From assembly GCA_027946365.1 (NCBI GenBank), contig JAPEUQ010000015.1, positions 558,001-622,000 of the forward strand: a stretch of 64,000 bases of DNA. Direction: 5' to 3'. Position 1 is the stretch's first letter, and every line of letters begins with the position of its first letter. Below the pieces are notes generated by a model. It ran no database searches. It saw only the letters and a program-made list of their open reading frames with translations, and was not told where the DNA came from. This DNA comes from Kalmusia sp. IMI 367209 (Eukaryota > Ascomycota > Dothideomycetes > Pleosporales > Didymosphaeriaceae). Shown here piece after piece: positions 1 to 11,485 of this stretch. The position numbers were made by a program, and so were the translations under genes.

Positions 1-324
1 CGCAGCTCGCTACCAGATGTCTTCGCCAGGTCTACCCTGGGAGGCGCTGTTAGGATCGTATCCTACACCAAGCCCGCTGTTAAAGCATGGCGTTCTTCCC
101 TAAGACGCGAAGCGAGGACAAATTACAGTGGAGAAAATTAGCCCATAGACCAGTGCGCGCTCACCGGCATCGAAATTGGCATACTTTTGCCGGTGCGATG
201 CCATATTACCCTGTGACACCAGCACCACGAGACCTTCATGTGGGGACCGCAACTAGAGATACAAAATGGCAGGGTCGATTCGTAGTAGACTCTGTGATAC
301 CCATTTGTGCACATAATACTCATC
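1..324. other. Left-edge region without a supported gene
   Basis: Several short open frames overlap here on both strands but none has a recognisable motif or a plausible splice structure. The segment lies upstream of the GH115 gene and probably holds its promoter and 5' UTR. The edge may also cut an unseen neighbour. Confidence 0.5.
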
Positions 325-3300
325 ATGGAGCTACTCGCATATCTGGCCTCGCTCTTGCTCTTTCTCGTTGGCGTCCTAGCAATTGGTCAACCTGCAAGCA
401 TCGGGTTTTCAGAGACAGCAGGCGGGCTGAAGCTTGCCGATGCAAGTTCAGCACCGACTATAGTAATCGACAGCAAAGACTGGACCGGCGTGACCCGCAC
501 GGGCAATGACTTGGCCAACGATTTCGGGCTTGTGACAGGAACGAAAGCGAAAGTTGTATCAAGCACATCAGGGCTCACAAACACGCCTGTCATCATCGCC
601 GGTATATAATTCTCTATCCTATTCATATCATATACCACAGCGATTTGTTCGAGTGGGCTCTGCTAACTTGCGCCCCTCCCTCTAGGTACAATCGGAAAGT
701 CTTCACTCATTGATAGCCTAGTGTCCGCTGGAAAGATCGATGTCTCCCAATATCAAAGGCAAGTGGGAGTCTTTCACCTCTGCTGTAGTGGAGAAGCCCG
801 TAGATGGGATCGACTCAGCTTTGGTACTCGCTGGTAGTGATAAACGCGGGACAATCTACGCCCTCTACGACGTCTCCGAACAGATAGGTGTCTCCCCCTG
901 GTATTGGTGGGCAGACGTTCCTCCCAAGAAACACACACTAATCTACGCGCTTCCGAAGACCAAGACGCAAGGTCCTCCGTCTATAAAATATAGAGGGCTC
1001 TTCATCAATGACGAGCAGCCTGCACTCACAAATTGGGTAAATGCCAATTATGGAGGAAAGTACGACAGTCGCTTCCATACCAAAGTCTTCGAACTTCTCC
1101 TTCGCCTGCGCGCAAACTACTTCTGGCCTGCCATGTGGGCATCTAAGTTCCACGTCGACGATAGCAAGAACGGACCGCTCGCGGATGAGATGGGCATCGT
1201 AATGGGGACAAGTCATACGGAGCCTATGGCACGCGCAGATAAAGAGAAGGTAAAACCTTGGGATTGGAAGAGTAATCAAGCCAATTTGAAGAAGTATATG
1301 CAAGATGGAGCGACAAGGTCCAAAAATTGGGAGGTCGTATGGACGCTGGGAATGCGTGGTGACGGTGACACCGCGAGTCCGACGCTAGACGCGAAGACAC
1401 TTGTAGACGTCTTCACAGCCCAACAAAGTATTCTAAAAAAGTACTTTAGACGTATCGAGCCTAAGTACTGTACCGCAGATGTGGTGTGTGTATAAGGAGG
1501 TTGGAGGATACTATCAAGCTGGGATGAAAGTTCCTGAAGACATAACGATTTTGTGGAGCGATGATAACAGCGGCAACATACAACGCCTTCCCATACCAAG
1601 CGAAGCATCTAGGATCGGCAATGCAGGCGTGTACTACCACTTCGACTACGTAGGCGACCCTCGAAATTATAAGTGGATCAACACTATCCAACTCTCGAAG
1701 ACGTGGCAACAGATGCACCTCGCGCATCAGAAGAACGCAACACAGATCTGGATTGTGAATATTGGTGACCTTAAGCCTCTCGAAATCCCTATCTCTCATT
1801 TCTTGGACATGGCATACGACATGTCCAACTTCATGACTCCTGATAGTACAGACAAATGGCTTGAAGCCTGGGCTACTCGAGAGTTTGGCAATGGGGTTGC
1901 AAAAGGAACCGCGGAAGTGATGGCCACGTACGGGAAACTAATAGTGAGAAGGAAGTATGAGTTGCTCAATATGTCGCCATTTCTTTACTCGACAACCAAC
2001 TATGATGAAGCGGAGAACGTACTACACGAATGGGAGAACCTTCAAAACAAGACACAGGCTCTATACGATCAGCTCGACTCTACAACACAGATCGCATTCT
2101 TTGAGATGGTGTTACATCCAGTAATGGCAGGGCGCATCGTACAACAAGTGTATATCAATGCTGGCAGAAACAAAGCATATGCAACACAAAAGCGTATGAG
2201 TGCTAATGAGCTCGCTGCCGATGTTAAAGCGGCTTATGCACAGGATAGTGTGATTCAGAAGAGATACCATGGATTATTGAATGGAAAATGGAACCACATG
2301 ATGGACCAGATTCACTTTGGTTACAACAATTGGTAAGTTGATCCCATTCCAAGAAAATTAGTTTGCACAAACAGCGTCTAATAGCCCGGTAGGCAAGACC
2401 CTGGCTCGAATACCATGCCGTCTGTGTCAACGATTGGTACCACCGCTCCATCGACAGGCTTACTGGGCGTCTCCGTGCAAGGGAGCACAGCATCTGCCCC
2501 CGGCAGCGCAGTACCAAACCTTCTAGCGATCGACCCCTACACCCCCAAGAATCGCACTATCGATATTTACGCCCTTGGTTCTGGCACTGTAGACTTTACA
2601 ATTTCTGCCTCATCTCCCTACATCAAAGTGACACCCTCCCAAGGCACTATCAGCTACCCCTCCGGTACATCCACCATCCGTGCGGTCGTCGACGTAGATT
2701 GGTCCGCTGCCCCCAACGGAAGCAGCACATCAACTATCACAGTCACACCAAAAACCGGGACTGCTGTCAAACTCACGCTCCCAGTCAACAACCTAGCCGT
2801 ATCCTCAGGTTTTAAAGGCTACGTCGAATCCAACGGCGCCGTCGCTATCGAAATGCGGCACTTCACAGACCGCACATCAGGATCCTCCGGCACCTCCCTG
2901 GAACCCATACCCAACTACGGCCGTACGGACTCAGGCCTTACTCTCCTCCCGGTAACGGCCGGCACCCAAAGCACTGCCACAGGCCCAAGCGCCATCTACT
3001 CGTTTTACGCCTTCACCTCCGCGACCAGCGCTAAAGTCGTTGCATACGTCCCACCCTCATTCAATGTCAACCCGTCTTCGCCCCTCAAGTACGCCGTTGC
3101 GTTGGGCGATGCCACGCCGACAACGGTGAGCCCGATTCCGAGTAGCACGCTGGGAAGTATGCCGCAGGGGTGGAGCGAGAGCGTGATCAATGGGGCGAGG
3201 GTTGTGAAGACTGATATAGGCAAGGTAGATAAAGGGGCACACAAGTTGAAATTATGGTTACTGGAACCTGGGACAGTAGTCCATCGGTTGGTTGTTGATC

Positions 3301-3359
3301 TTGGGGGCGTAAAGGACAGTTATCTTGGGCCACCAGAAAGTTCGAAGGTCGGATACTGA
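325..3359 (+). CDS. GH115 xylan alpha-1,2-glucuronidase, secreted, with two frameshifts
   Basis: GH115 enzymes release (4-O-methyl-)glucuronic acid from xylan outside the cell. The chosen ATG at 325 starts a signal peptide (MELLAYLASLLLFLVGVLA); an in-frame ATG at 307 would add a poor extension. Introns are 602-685 and 2333-2392; the second joins codons to read ...GYNNWQDP, the family's conserved site before the C-terminal beta-rich domain. Family landmarks include TIYALYDVSEQIGVSPWYWW, ANYFWPAMWASKF, MGTSHTEPM and MWCVYKEVGGYY, and total length of about 963 codons fits full-length members. The frame changes twice: one base too many at CCC 746-748 and one at the A6 run 1435-1440. Removing one base at each restores unbroken family similarity. 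No intron of suitable size and phase explains either break. This is a pseudogene or carries sequence errors. Confidence 0.88.
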
Positions 3360-3946
3360 AGTACGATGCTCATTTCTTGGGCAATATAATAGGACACCAT
3401 GATGTCTTACTTACGGCCTTATGGTATCTCGGGTGCAAAAGTTATTCCATGGGTAGACGAGTGAGTCGTCTCATGAGTACTTATCATCGCCTTCCACTAG
3501 CGGATGGCGCTAATTCCTCCAACTCCATCGCCCATCTCCTCCGAGGTTCAAAGGCATAATACTCCGACGTTTCACAACAGCAAATGTCCGTTCCACGTAA
3601 CCCAGTAGAGTAGACACAAGATATATTCTGTAGGCGTCCGACTTCACAGCCCCCCGATGCTCATCTTTTGCTCTCTGCTGTGGCGCAGCCTTTTTCTGTG
3701 TAAGGCTGGTGATGGCGCAGAGGATTGTAGGATTTTACCAAGTGCCAGTATGTGTACTGTAGACTTCGGAAGCATTCGGAGGCATAGACGGAGATTGGAT
3801 GCGCTGGATGGAATAGGGAAGTAGAATGCGCCATAAAATGTTGTAGGTTTCCTTCGTATCGATCTTGCGAACCTGTGTAGGCTTTTCTCGCCCTCATTTT
3901 TTGATCTTTCTCTTTCGTCGCTTTGTTTCTTTTTTAAAACGTCAAG
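3360..3946. other. Intergenic region between GH115 and cutinase
   Basis: No coding region is supported. It should contain the GH115 3' end and the cutinase promoter; the last 80 bases are pyrimidine-rich on the + strand, as is common just upstream of highly expressed fungal genes. Confidence 0.5.
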
Positions 3947-4926
3947 ATGAAGTCTCTCCTTCCCATTCTTTCGTTTTCTTCTCTTGTGTTTGCGACACCA
4001 GTCCGTCGCGATGCATCGGACACCTCCACCGATATGGACGATGTTATTGCAGGAAATGCCGATTGCGCGTCCAATGCTGTCATTTTCGGTCGCGGTACTT
4101 TTGACTCCGGCAACCTAGGTGTCTGGGTCGGTCCGTTCATAAAGGACGGCGCGCTCAAAGCTTTCAACGGCGATGTCCACGTCCAGGGCGTTAATCAGGC
4201 TGACTACCCTGCTAATCTAGAAGACTATGTAAAAGAAGGGGGGAGTGAAAGTTGTGGAGACGCCTGCGCGAAGACGGTGGACCAGTATGTCGCGAATTGC
4301 CCAGAAGCGAATGTTTTCGTGTCAGGGTGGAGGTATGTTCTATTTTCTTTTAGTCTGGAAAAATTACTCATGGTAATGATCGCACAGCCAAGGAGCCCTC
4401 TGCGCCCATAAATGTGTCAACCGCATTGGACCCGCTGCGGGCAAACAATTGAAAGGTCTTGCAACATTCGGCGATGAGAATGCCCTAATGGATAGTCCTC
4501 AGTCCGTACCAGCCGGGCTATCTGTGCAAGCATATTGCAACGAAGACAATGCCTCCCCCGATTTTCTCTGCACTGACACCGCTCTCTCTGGCATCAATCT
4601 ACCTTCCAGCATCTCCGAATGGAAGGCCACGGTATACGACTCGCTCGGTTTACTCAAGGATGTCGCTACGAATTCGCAGCAGTTGAAGGCCGCAGCGAAG
4701 ATTCCGTTCTCGATTCTCAGCGGTTTTTTGGGTGTGTCAACGTACTTTCTGAAGGATGTCGCTACAGGGAATGTAAGGAGGTGGCTAGTGGTAAGTTGAT
4801 ACGGTTGAAGAGGTCCGTATTAGGTTCTTGCTCACTTCTGATTAGCTTCCGCCGCATTTTGTTTATGGTAATAATGGTATGGCAGAGCAGGCGGCTCAGT
4901 GGATGGCAAGTCTAGTTGCGGCATAA
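3947..4926 (+). CDS. Cutinase family (CE5) secreted serine esterase
   Basis: Cutinases hydrolyse ester bonds of plant cutin. Three exons (3947-4332, 4388-4790, 4846-4926) give 289 aa. It starts with a signal peptide (MKSLLPILSFSSLVFATPV) followed by a possible Kex2-like RR site. The nucleophile motif GWSQG is built across intron 1, with Ser at about residue 129. The acid is probably Asp187 in the loop between Cys179 and Cys190. The catalytic His lies in exon 3 at about residue 267, in PPHFVYGNNGMAEQAAQW. Several paired cysteines fit the disulfide pattern of the family. It is longer than classical cutinases (about 200-230 aa) and may belong to a cutinase-like subgroup with other ester substrates. 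The last intron (donor GTAAGT at 4791) is the least certain boundary. Confidence 0.88.
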
Positions 4927-5328
4927 ACGCGGTCTGAGGAGCAATGAGCCACCGGGGCATAACATGTTCGCCTCGTTGATTAATATTTTGTAGCTACACT
5001 GGACTCTGGGCGACTAAGTCCAACTACATGCTTAATGATACTAATTCGAATTGAGTCAACGCTGCCACACAATGTCCTAATTTCTGTATATCCTTGTCAA
5101 AAGGCGTCAAAGTAGGAATACGAAAGAACAAAGAGCGCATCCTTTGAGTACAGATTGCAGAGCCGGAATACTACTATCAATTAACCCAGCATCAAGCGTA
5201 GGATCAAAGTGTCTTAGTGTTATGCAGTAAGCATTTAAATCTATCATTCACATTATCAACTTCATCTGCATCGCTTTCCCTTTCCATCATTATATACCAT
5301 TTCGCTTCGATCATACACTTCTCTACCT
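4927..5328. other. Intergenic region, convergent gene ends
   Basis: Lies between the 3' ends of the cutinase (+) and the HET gene (-). It is AT-rich and no coding region is supported. Confidence 0.5.
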
Positions 5329-6451
5329 TCACCATCTACCACCCATAAAACTATTATTGCTCCGTTGTAAGTCCTTTAATCGCTTCCTTTCAGCTTCCAA
5401 CTGTTCTAATATCTGTTTCTCAGATCTCTCTACAAACTCTATCTCCGCTTGGTATGCCTCCTCTACAGCTTTGTAGAACTCTGCGTAAACCTCTTCCACA
5501 GGCTTGCTATAATCGACTATGATATGCTTCTTCACTTCTTCTGGCACCATGTTTCGCAACCCGTACAGCATATCACGGCGATCCGTTGCCTTCCTATACC
5601 GCATATCAAAAGCTAAGTCTAGCAACGTGACCTCTCTACAAGACTTTCCCAACTTTTGTCTCATCACCATCATATTCTGTTCGAGAATCTCAAGTAACGG
5701 CCGGAAGTCCACTTCTATCATTCCAGACGCTTCCCAGGTTGGCGAGAGAACGGCGAACTTGATCCTACAAATTGCTCGGTGTGTTTCTGCCCCTCTCCGC
5801 CACGTTACTGTGTGAAAGCCAGCTTGTAGGGTGATCTTTGCAGCAAGAGCGTTCTCTTGGGACTACCCAGATTCTCCGGAAATAACTTCTTTTGAGGACA
5901 TCGTTCAGTGCAGTACGAATCAAGGACGGTTTCTGCCTTTTCCATGGTGGTTCGCTGGTAATACCCTCCTCCCCAAACAAAAATTCTAGGGTCTCCATTC
6001 CAAGAGCGGTGTTTGGAGTCGCCATACCAAGCCAATTGATGACGAGCTCTGCGGAAGAGTAAATGTCACCCATCAACGACACCTGATGATTACGCTCCTT
6101 TACGTCAGCTTGATTGATGCATAATGCATCAACCCAGATCTCACGGTTGGAGTTTTCTGACCGAATATGTCTCAGCGCGTCGTATAGGTTCTTTGTAACA
6201 GATATGTGTTTATTGTTCAGGATCATGGGCTGTGTGCGTGCTGAATCGCCCCATACATATGAGAGGGCAGTGTGACCGTACATTCGTCTGCTAACAAGAT
6301 AACCACGCAGGGGATCATCAAATCTTCCGTGATACAGAATCAATACTCTGAAATGTCCAGATTCCAGTGCTGTATAGATATCAGGACTGTAATGCTGTGT
6401 TTGCTGATCAGTAGGAATCGGCGAATAATTTAGCACCACGTACCTTAGCAT
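5329..6451 (-). CDS. HET-domain (heterokaryon incompatibility) protein with one frameshift
   Basis: HET-domain proteins act in fungal non-self recognition and cell death after hyphal fusion. The N-terminal frame shows the three HET blocks in order: TALSYVWGD, then the block ending in EIWVDALCINQADVKERNHQV, here IWVDALCINQ, and the YFRRIWVV block. Directly after IWVV the frame breaks; the expected continuation QENALAAKITLQAG lies one base away and then stays open to the stop at 5329. The extra base is in the three-G run at 5859-5861 (+ strand). With one base removed the protein is about 373 aa, short for a HET protein, so the C-terminal effector region seems reduced or absent. The gene may be a pseudogene, as is common in this expanding family, or the break may be a sequencing error. 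Confidence 0.85.
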
Positions 6452-7024
6452 CGTGATTATTCGAAAAAGGCCTCTTAGATCGATTCCAAAGATTGAGGGC
6501 TAATGAGCTGATGATTACCCGGAGCAGCCCAAAAAAATACAATGCTGACCGTACTGACAACTGTAGGGTAAAATATAACATGCTGTGATTCTAGCCAAGG
6601 TGAAAGCTGCAACGCGGGAGTTTAATGATCCTATGTGGACTTTATAACGCAGCATTTCGTCTCGTGAAAGCATTAACCTGTTTGGCTGCGCCTCTCGTAT
6701 GGCTGTGACAGTGACGTTTCAGCTTGACTGCGCCTCCCCCCCAAAGGCTGCTTTCTTTGCAAATACTTCCACCAGCCTATCAGATCAGGAATCTACAACA
6801 TCGCAAAATTCGTGTTTTAGGCAACCACCCTTGAGTCACGAAAGCACATGACAACGTGTCACCAGCCAGTCGCGTTGTGTCGGATGCATCGACCCCGCTT
6901 CCAGCCCCCAATTGGCTCGGAGCTCTAGGATCCAACATATACCGACTCATAATCGCCGAGCATCCCACCTGCACCTCACACATTTTCCAACTTCTAGCAT
7001 TTTCCCATATCATAAGCAATCATC
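6452..7024. other. Divergent intergenic region, HET gene and VOC gene
   Basis: About 570 bases between two divergent starts. No coding region is supported. It presumably holds both promoters. Confidence 0.5.
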
Positions 7025-7463
7025 ATGCTCGACCACTTCTCCTTCTTCGTCCCCGCTTCCCGCTACGAAGAAATCATAGACTGGTATCTCGCCGTCCTCG
7101 CCCCGCTCAACTATACCAAGCAATTCGACATCCCCGGTCGAGCTGTTGGGTTGGGTCCCAGCCCCACAGAAGCAGTTTTCTGGATCGGTGCTCGTGAAGA
7201 AAACACTGCAAGTGGGTTTCATCTCGCATTCAAAGCGAAAGATCATGCGACAGTAGACAAATTCCACGAGGAGGCGCTGAAGTTGGGTGGGAAGGATAAT
7301 GGAAAGCCGGGACCAAGACCGATGTATGGGCCGAACTATTACGGCGCTTTTGTGTTTGATCCGCTTGGGTGAGTGATTAGGGATTGTAGCTCAAAGGATG
7401 GAAAGGGCTGTGCTAATTTTGAGTAGGAATAACATTGAGGTTGTGGACAAAGCGGCTCATTAG
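7025..7463 (+). CDS. VOC-superfamily (glyoxalase/dioxygenase-like) protein
   Basis: A small metal-dependent fold protein of the vicinal oxygen chelate superfamily; the substrate cannot be told. Two exons (7025-7368, 7427-7463) give about 126 aa. Exon 1 starts MLDHFSFFVPASRYEEIIDWY, with the His of the first beta strand and the helix typical of the fold, and ends ...GPNYYGAFVFDPLG. The intron (donor GTGAGT, acceptor TAG at 7425-7426) adds NNIEVVDKAAH, which completes the usual C-terminal strand: FDPxGNNIEVV is the family's metal-binding Glu motif. Single-domain size matches many fungal VOC proteins. Confidence 0.8.
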
Positions 7464-7689
7464 GATTTAGCAGACCGGAGGGAATATGGCAAAGAAGACA
7501 ACAGAGTATCTTCTGATTTATGAACAAAATACCGTCTCTCCTTAGCCCATTTGCCACGATGAGTGTGCTTATAGTTACCCTAATGATACAACATTAGTTT
7601 TAGCAGACTTCTTGGTCAGCTCTCCACTTATCCCTAGGAGCTATCCCTAGGAGCTACCCCCTCTCAGCTGCGCAATTCCGTCCGCAGAA

Positions 7690-8549
7690 TCAAGCACCGT
7701 CCCAAACTGCCGGTTCAGGCATAACATATCCACTAATATTCTTAGGAGCACCGCCAGTCTCAGGATCGCGAAACCATAGACCTAAAGCGTGTTAATAACC
7801 ACACGTCACATTAATATACTCCAGCAACTTACTCGGATCCTCATCCTTATATCCATCTGGGAATCTAATGAACGGTCCAGGTGTTCCACCTCCCTCGCCC
7901 ACAATGTTAATATGAGCACAGTTGACAAACCACTGTGTCTGCCCGATTTCTCTATGTGGAAGGAACTGCTCCATACGCATCAAATACTTCCCCGGTGGTG
8001 TTTTCGTAGGAACAAGAAACCGCATCTCTAATTCCCCTTCCAGTCTAAATGTAGTATCGTTCTTCGGCCCCGCATACGCTATCTTGAACCAGTCACCTTT
8101 GCCATCATACTTGCTCAGGTCTTCCAAGCCGTCGGGCAGAGCAGAAAGAAAGACTTGTCCAGGTCCGGGATGGTAGATGTATGCCTGTGTGTCACCTTCA
8201 TAGAAGGGTCCTGATAGGTGGAACCCCGCTTCAGAACCGGCAATGATAGTGGCGGTTTCGATCGACGGGTTGATGATGGGAAATGCGGATCGGCCGCAGA
8301 CTTGGTCGGGGGAAGAGACATTGTAAATCGGAAAGGCTTTTCCCCACAGAGGTGGAGTGGCAGTGTATGCGACATCGCGGATGTATTGAAAGTCGGAGGA
8401 TAAGGTGTTGTTCACAATCAACCTACTGAAGACATCTGGTTGATTGTTAGCTGTGACCGAGGAGGAATAGGTGCTGTGAGGAATATACAATGTGCTTGGA
8501 CACTATGTGTAAATAACAGCGCGGGGAATGCGAATAATGACTGCCTCAT
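7690..8549 (-). CDS. AA9 lytic polysaccharide monooxygenase, secreted
   Basis: AA9 enzymes are copper oxidases that cleave cellulose and other glucans oxidatively. Three exons (8549-8489, 8435-7833, 7781-7690) give 251 aa. The signal peptide (MRQSLFAFPALLFTHSVQA) is cut so that the mature protein starts with His20, the N-terminal residue of the copper brace; this His lies just before intron 1, whose removal gives HYVFSRLIVNN. The second copper His is in YHPGPGQVFLS. The C-terminal region TPGPFIRFPDGYKDEDPS joins across intron 2 to a normal AA9 ending (PEPAVWDGA). At the axial position AA9s usually have Tyr in a Q-F-Y motif; here it reads QWF, so Tyr appears to be Phe, and the following CAQ is CAH. 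No CBM1 follows. A TATAAAGAGG element lies about 65 bases upstream of the ATG. Confidence 0.87.
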
Positions 8550-8611
8550 TCTGGCTTGTTGTACGGTTTGTATGAGTCCGCCTGAACAGGTAATACTTCA
8601 ACTTAAGGTCG

Positions 8612-8621
8612 CCTCTTTATA
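8612..8621 (-). promoter_or_regulatory. TATA-box-like element upstream of the AA9 gene
   Basis: The minus strand reads TATAAAGAGG roughly 65 bases upstream of the AA9 start codon at 8549. Position and sequence fit a core TATA element of a regulated secreted-enzyme gene. This is a motif match only. Confidence 0.4.
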
Positions 8622-9199
8622 TGTCCAGAGTAAGCCTTACCTGCGTAGTATTACTGAGGATACATGTCCGCATGTATAGTCCCTGTGACCAATTTCAGTA
8701 TCAGTCATAGAGCGCTAAATCTGGAGTTGTGTTATTGTATGGGTGCGTGACCAATGACAGTGCGCACGTCTCGCGCGTATCGTGCAGGTAATCAGTATAT
8801 ATTGTACTACACTACACTCCGCCACTTGAGAGGAAGGTTGCACAAGGAGTTTTCCGGCTGATACTGGCTAAATACGATTGGGCTCGAGATAAATGCGCCT
8901 AGTTTGAAGCTACGATTAGAGCGGTGATCATGAGATACCTGTTAGGTACTTTTCAGGGGAAGTGAAAACCGGGACAAAAGTCAAGATTTTATTACAAAAG
9001 GCCAGTACTACAGCAGCGATATAGTATCAGGTCAACGAAAGAGATTTTCAAGGAGAGTGGAGTTGAATCCCATACCATCAGTGACAACTTGGAAAACATT
9101 CCGTATCAGCACTTTCCTTCTGTTCTTCATTCCTCCTGCACAACCAACTGATATCCTGGCCTAAGTGGCTGGCGAGGAACGTGATTTGACTCGATCTTT
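8622..9199. other. Intergenic region upstream of AA9
   Basis: Lies between the AA9 promoter and the 3' end of the next minus-strand gene. No coding region is supported. Confidence 0.45.
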
Positions 9200-9891
9200 C
9201 TAAGATCCGGTGATCTTGACAAAGCCCTTTGTCTCGTTGGCGCTGAGTTGCCCGTCAGTCGGCAACAGCCTCATCGAAAAGTACCCATAATCGCTCGAGG
9301 TCGCACTGGCAGGGTAATACTTGAAGCCCCACGTAGTGCTGTTGTCGTATCCTCCTAGGAATACTCCGGGTTGTTTCTCCTCACCAACGTAATGTTCGTA
9401 GATCTTCACCTCGTCTCCATCGACCTTCCAGAGTAGTGAACCGTCATTCCAATAAGGCGATAGAGCCAACGGGGTCCACTGATAATTTGTGGGCGCGCCG
9501 GCAGCCGTCACTTCGGTCGGAACCCAGGCACGCAGAACATCGCCAGTGCATTCAAGGGGGTTCTTGGCGATGTCGTTGCGCGTCGGAATCGTGAGCTAAT
9601 TGAGTAAGCCGATATCGATGGGTGGTCCGTGTTGCTTCTTACATAACCCCATCGAAGAGTAGGTCTCCCATTGTTTCCAATGGCAAGAGAGTAAGCAGAC
9701 GTATCGCTAAAACCCTCAATTGCCGGATTGTCGCTGTTAGAGACTTGGACGGTCCACGGACCCGCTAGGTCTGTGTCCGCGTTGTAACCAGGATACGAGG
9801 AACAACCTGTGGGAAGCTCCTTGACAGTGACATCGGGAACTGCGAGAGCAGAAGCAAAGAGGGTGGAGAGTGCGAGAGCTTTGGAGAACAT
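9200..9891 (-). CDS. Small secreted protein, paralogue of the gene at 14578-15279
   Basis: Function unknown. Two exons (9891-9643, 9595-9200) encode 214 aa. The start at 9891 begins a clear signal peptide (MFSKALALSTLFASALAVP). The mature N-terminus contains ELPTGCSSYPGYN and AGPWTV; the C-terminal half contains PGVFLGGYDNSTTWGFKYY and ends KGFVKITGS. The same blocks, spacing and intron position occur in the second copy 5 kb away on the other strand. Intron 9596-9642 is 47 bp, GTAAGA...TTAG. No catalytic motif or named domain was recognised. The composition (few cysteines, many Tyr and Trp) suggests a compact beta-rich extracellular domain, which is inference. Confidence 0.8.
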
Positions 9892-11067
9892 TGTGACGGG
9901 TTTGAGAGCCTGTAGTGCGAAGGCGCGTTCAATGAATTCGGAACAATGTCTGCTCATACGACACTGGAATAACGTGAGATATCTTTTATACTTGTACTGA
10001 CGCTGCGTAGTACTCACCGTCTTTTTAGCGTTACAAATCGCTGCAGGCAACAATCCTCTTTCGTCGTTTTCCTCGTGTTGTCAATCCTTTCCATCGTAGG
10101 TAAAGAGGCAACAGTTGAGCTCTAGACAAGATGAGGCAATTGTTGGGGAAGCTTTCGGTAAGAACGATGTTTTTGGGGCGCTAATACCATGCATAACGGA
10201 ACAGGGTCCACTTCGGTAAGTACGATGCTTGGCTGGTGCCTGACAGGATCAACTCCAAGCTAGCGCCCCGGAGCCGGAGCATGACAGCTCCCTGTTCGAC
10301 CATTGCCTTCTTTCATCCTCCAGAGGTCATTCCTGATCCTTTAACATAAGTCCAAATTCTTCTTATATTTCACCTCTTCTAGGGAGTAAACCACACGGTA
10401 TATAGAATAGAGGTCAGATTGAGATTTAGTACTGCCATACACCAAAACATGGGGAATGAGGACTCATGGCTTCTTATGTATTTAGATTAACACAGCCCTC
10501 AGCATTCGACTATCATCGTACAACAAAGCGTTTACTATCATCTTTACACGTATCGTGTTGAAAAGAAGGGCCCGCTGCAGTCCTTTGATTACATACTTTA
10601 AGCCATCCTATTATCCGTCTACTATAGGTATTTCGGGGCTTAGCACTGTAAAAGTATCTTGTCTTTCATACTTGATTTTCAGAGGGACAATCTTATGCAC
10701 TCATGGACCTGATTAGCCTCAAAAGCAAGGGGTCGATAGAAGCACCCAATGAAAAAGTAGTCGCTCAAGCACCGAATGTCCAATCGGAGACCACCCTGCC
10801 ATCCAACTCTTCCAAAGATGACATACTTTAAACGTGTAAAGGTAAGCAGGAAGGAAAATATTTTAGCGCCGCCCGATCTGGTTAAGAAACGAGATGTATT
10901 CCCATTTCGTCCACGCCTCTCGCGCGAGAACCATTACATCGAAAGATATAACATGTGTAAGTCAATACACTTCCAAATAATACTATGCATTTTCTCATCT
11001 TCTGAATCAATTCTGTTATTCTACGAGCCACTCGTGACTAAGATTAGATTTTCGAACGTTTCCTGCT
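9892..11067. other. AT-rich gene-poor stretch
   Basis: About 1.2 kb with only short open frames. It contains the promoter of the minus-strand secreted-protein gene. No domain, RNA gene or transposon end was recognised. Confidence 0.45.
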
Positions 11068-11286
11068 ATGTCATATTATTTCGACACCGATGTTACTTCT
11101 TACGAAAACAACTTCACAATTACGGGATCTATCAAAGCACATCCGGTTGTTTGGCTTGTCTGTGCGTGTCTCTGGATACTAAGTTGCTTGTTAGTCTGGA
11201 GGCTTGAGCTTATTGCTTTGGACCGCGCACAAAGGCCGGAGGCAGCATCTTACCGTACGCCAACCGCAAACAGGAAAACCAAGTGA
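11068..11286 (+). CDS. Possible small single-span membrane protein (doubtful)
   Basis: A 72-aa frame begins MSYYFDTDVTSYENNF and has one convincing hydrophobic segment, HPVVWLVCACLWILSCLLVW, followed by a basic, polar tail. No family was recognised. Nearby GT donors would allow an upstream exon around 10818-10850, which could not be confirmed. It could equally be a chance frame in an AT-rich region. Confidence 0.25.
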   Translation: MSYYFDTDVTSYENNFTITGSIKAHPVVWLVCACLWILSCLLVWRLELIALDRAQRPEAASYRTPTANRKTK

Positions 11287-11485
11287 AAGGTCGATTAGCC
11301 TTTAATATTTGTTCATCGCAAGCACATAGTAAGAACATATCGGCAAATATCGAGTAAAAACTTATACCAATCACAGGAACAATTGTCAGGAGTTCCAGTT
11401 CGACTTGGTCCAACTTCATATTCTCAGATCTTCATATCTAGCGTTACAATGAATTCTTCCGATTCTAGATCATTATTATAACCGA

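Noticed and set aside
1428..1478. GT-AG intron that might explain the GH115 break at 1435-1440
   Set aside because: Removing 51 bases keeps the wrong frame and leads to a stop; it would also delete conserved residues.
10776..11207. 143-codon plus-strand frame in AT-rich DNA
   Set aside because: Contains splice-like sites and no protein-like order; overlaps the only plausible small protein in another frame.
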